Assembly (NCBI GenBank): GCA_025463135.1
Contig: JAOAPY010000005.1
Span: forward strand, 62,001-126,000
From: Acidobacteriota bacterium
GTDB taxonomy: Bacteria; Acidobacteriota; Blastocatellia; Pyrinomonadales; Pyrinomonadaceae
Length of the DNA: 64,000 nucleotides
Direction: 5' to 3'
Part shown: positions 61,148 to 64,000 of the stretch, one piece after another
Numbering within the stretch: position 1 is the stretch's first letter
Layout of the letters: the number at the start of each line of letters is the position of its first letter
Position numbers and translations under genes: made by a program
The notes under the pieces: model-generated
Told to the model about the DNA's origin: nothing
Seen by the model: the letters and a program-made list of their open reading frames with translations, nothing else
Database searches by the model: none

Positions 61148-62315
61148 TTTTTCCTTCGATCAGCCTCGCGAGCGCGTACGCCATCCACGCTTCGGACCAG
61201 CGCATGTAGGGAATGCGCGACGTATACCAACGGCGGCGCTGATAGTAGAAGTAACCCCGCGGATCGCAAAGATTCTCCATGGTCCATTGCGAAATTCTTT
61301 CAGCGAGTTCGAGAGCGCCGGGCACGCGTCCACGCAATTCCACCAGCGCAACGATAGCCGCCGCGGCCGCATGAGTATCCGCTGGATAGAGGCGATCGGG
61401 AAAATATTTCGGCCACCCATTACTCAGGAAGAAACGGTCGCGCCAAAATTCGTGACCTCGCGTTAAGGCCGTCGCGAATTCATCACCGGCCGATTCACAG
61501 GAATCGATGATGCGCGAGAGGCTGGTGAGAATAAAGGCAGTGTGAAAGTTATCGGTCCACGATTGGTAATCATCGGCGCCGTACGCCCACGAGCCGTCAG
61601 CGCGCTGGCGCCGCACGACGTAGCGCGCGATCCGCATGGCCCAGTCGCAAAGACTTGTTTCGTTGGCGAGCTTACCCACTCTTGCCAATGTCTCGCCGGC
61701 CAGCAAACTCGCATTGAAAACTCGCGTGTGATCGAGCGGCGAATAACTGAAGCAAGCTTCATCTCCGATTTCTTCTGAACGGTTTAGATCGTTGAGAATA
61801 AAGTCGCAGGTGGTACGTGCGAAGGGCAGGTATTCCTTGCTGTCGAAACACTCGGCCGCTTCAATCAGCGCTCGACCGGCAAACGCCGTCGGCACGAGCG
61901 TGGGCGTGCCTCGGGGCGCAAAGAAGGCCCGGCCCTGCCAATCAAAATTGTAGCCCCAGGCGGCGCCGGTAAATCCCTTTAGGCGCATGGCCATAAGATC
62001 GTCCAGCAATTCGCGCGCATCGATCTCGGCTTCTTTGGTTTGCAGCGTGCGATACCTCGCCAATGCAGCCAGAGCAAAGAGGGCGATCCCTTTTGCGTTT
62101 CTCTCCGGCGGCACACCGACCAGAGAGCGGAAGTTGACAGGCGAGCGTTTGCAGAACTGGGTCCAGAGCAGACGCGCCGTGCGCGAGTTCTTCAAGGGTA
62201 AGGCTTGAAATAGATGGCTGTTCAGACCATCGAAAGGATCGTAGCCGGCAAAGTCGCGCGCGCGGCACCACGCTAGTAGACGAAAATAGTTTTGCTCGAG
62301 ATTTCGATCCGGCAT
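61137..62315 (-). CDS. Alpha-toroid (six-hairpin-like) protein in a glycan cluster
   Basis: 392 residues of repeated helical hairpins rich in W, A and R, as in (alpha/alpha)6 glycosidases and terpene-cyclase-like toroids: [103 protein letters not shown]. The aspartates in DNFHTAF and DTHAAA are candidates for catalysis. It may modify or cut the polysaccharide, but no signal peptide is present, so it may act inside the cell. It lies directly after an asparagine-synthase-like gene with only a heptamer repeat between them. Confidence 0.7.
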   Translation of the reverse strand: MPDRNLEQNYFRLLAWCRARDFAGYDPFDGLNSHLFQALPLKNSRTARLLWTQFCKRSPVNFRSLVGVPPERNAKGIALFALAALARYRTLQTKEAEIDARELLDDLMAMRLKGFTGAAWGYNFDWQGRAFFAPRGTPTLVPTAFAGRALIEAAECFDSKEYLPFARTTCDFILNDLNRSEEIGDEACFSYSPLDHTRVFNASLLAGETLARVGKLANETSLCDWAMRIARYVVRRQRADGSWAYGADDYQSWTDNFHTAFILTSLSRIIDSCESAGDEFATALTRGHEFWRDRFFLSNGWPKYFPDRLYPADTHAAAAAIVALVELRGRVPGALELAERISQWTMENLCDPRGYFYYQRRRWYTSRIPYMRWSEAWMAYALARLIEGKRKK

Positions 62316-62320
62316 CAGCG

Positions 62321-64000
<1,680 letters not shown>

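Overview
The window looks like chromosome from a soil-type Acidobacteriota, probably Blastocatellia/Pyrinomonadales. This is inferred from gene content (paired TPR regulators, a secreted CHAT/TPR protein, a PilZ protein, many small hypothetical genes), a moderately high GC content judged by eye, and an unusual load of short palindromic repeats. I cannot confirm the taxon without a search. No rRNA operon, intact insertion sequence or CRISPR array is visible. One tRNA (Ala, GGC) is present.

Layout. 1-5.1 kb: RND efflux pump (adaptor lipoprotein and inner-membrane pump, translationally coupled). 5.5-7.6 kb: small enzymes and domain proteins of unknown role. 7.8-11 kb: sugar-nucleotide/glycosyltransferase genes and a MOSC protein. 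11.1-17.1 kb, minus strand: a tight five-gene operon with a 1395-residue membrane FtsK/SpoIIIE ATPase, three small WXG100-like proteins carrying a W-x-D hairpin, and a coiled-coil protein ending in a ParB-like domain. This resembles a minimal type VII (ESX/Yuk)-like system in a presumed two-membrane bacterium and is the best candidate for an undescribed system. 17.4-23.7 kb: a TPR sigma-54 activator converging on a TPR hybrid histidine kinase. A good sigma-54 promoter follows, in front of a tiny secreted octapeptide-repeat protein. 24-28 kb: a possible structured RNA, a secreted CxxCH protein and a cluster of toxin-antitoxin genes. 28-35 kb: thiC, moaA, amidohydrolase, thioredoxin-fold protein, peroxiredoxin and a PerR-type regulator with its own operator. 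35-45.4 kb: redox and fatty-acid metabolism (SDR, flavin monooxygenase, thioredoxin reductase, hydroxyacyl-CoA dehydrogenase, enoyl-CoA hydratase), ankyrin and PilZ proteins. 45.4-50.2 kb: a more AT-rich accessory stretch with small unknown genes, a frameshifted AlbA_2 gene and a frameshifted tyrosine integrase beside tRNA-Ala. 50.3-57.4 kb: CHAT/TPR protein, O-antigen-ligase-like protein with a PDZ-like insert, M20 peptidase. 57.5-64 kb: exopolysaccharide genes (initiating sugar transferase, DUF354 protein, alpha-toroid protein, asparagine-synthase-like protein cut by the window edge).

A second theme is repeats. At least a dozen families of short inverted repeats occur, many as 75-180 bp composites with 11-28 bp terminal inverted repeats. 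Some lie inside genes and stay in frame: thiC and moaA carry the same palindrome that sits between other genes, and the ankyrin gene and the rfbG-like gene carry others. This recalls Rickettsia palindromic elements and enterobacterial REP/BIME elements. Heptamer tandem repeats also occur at several gene borders.
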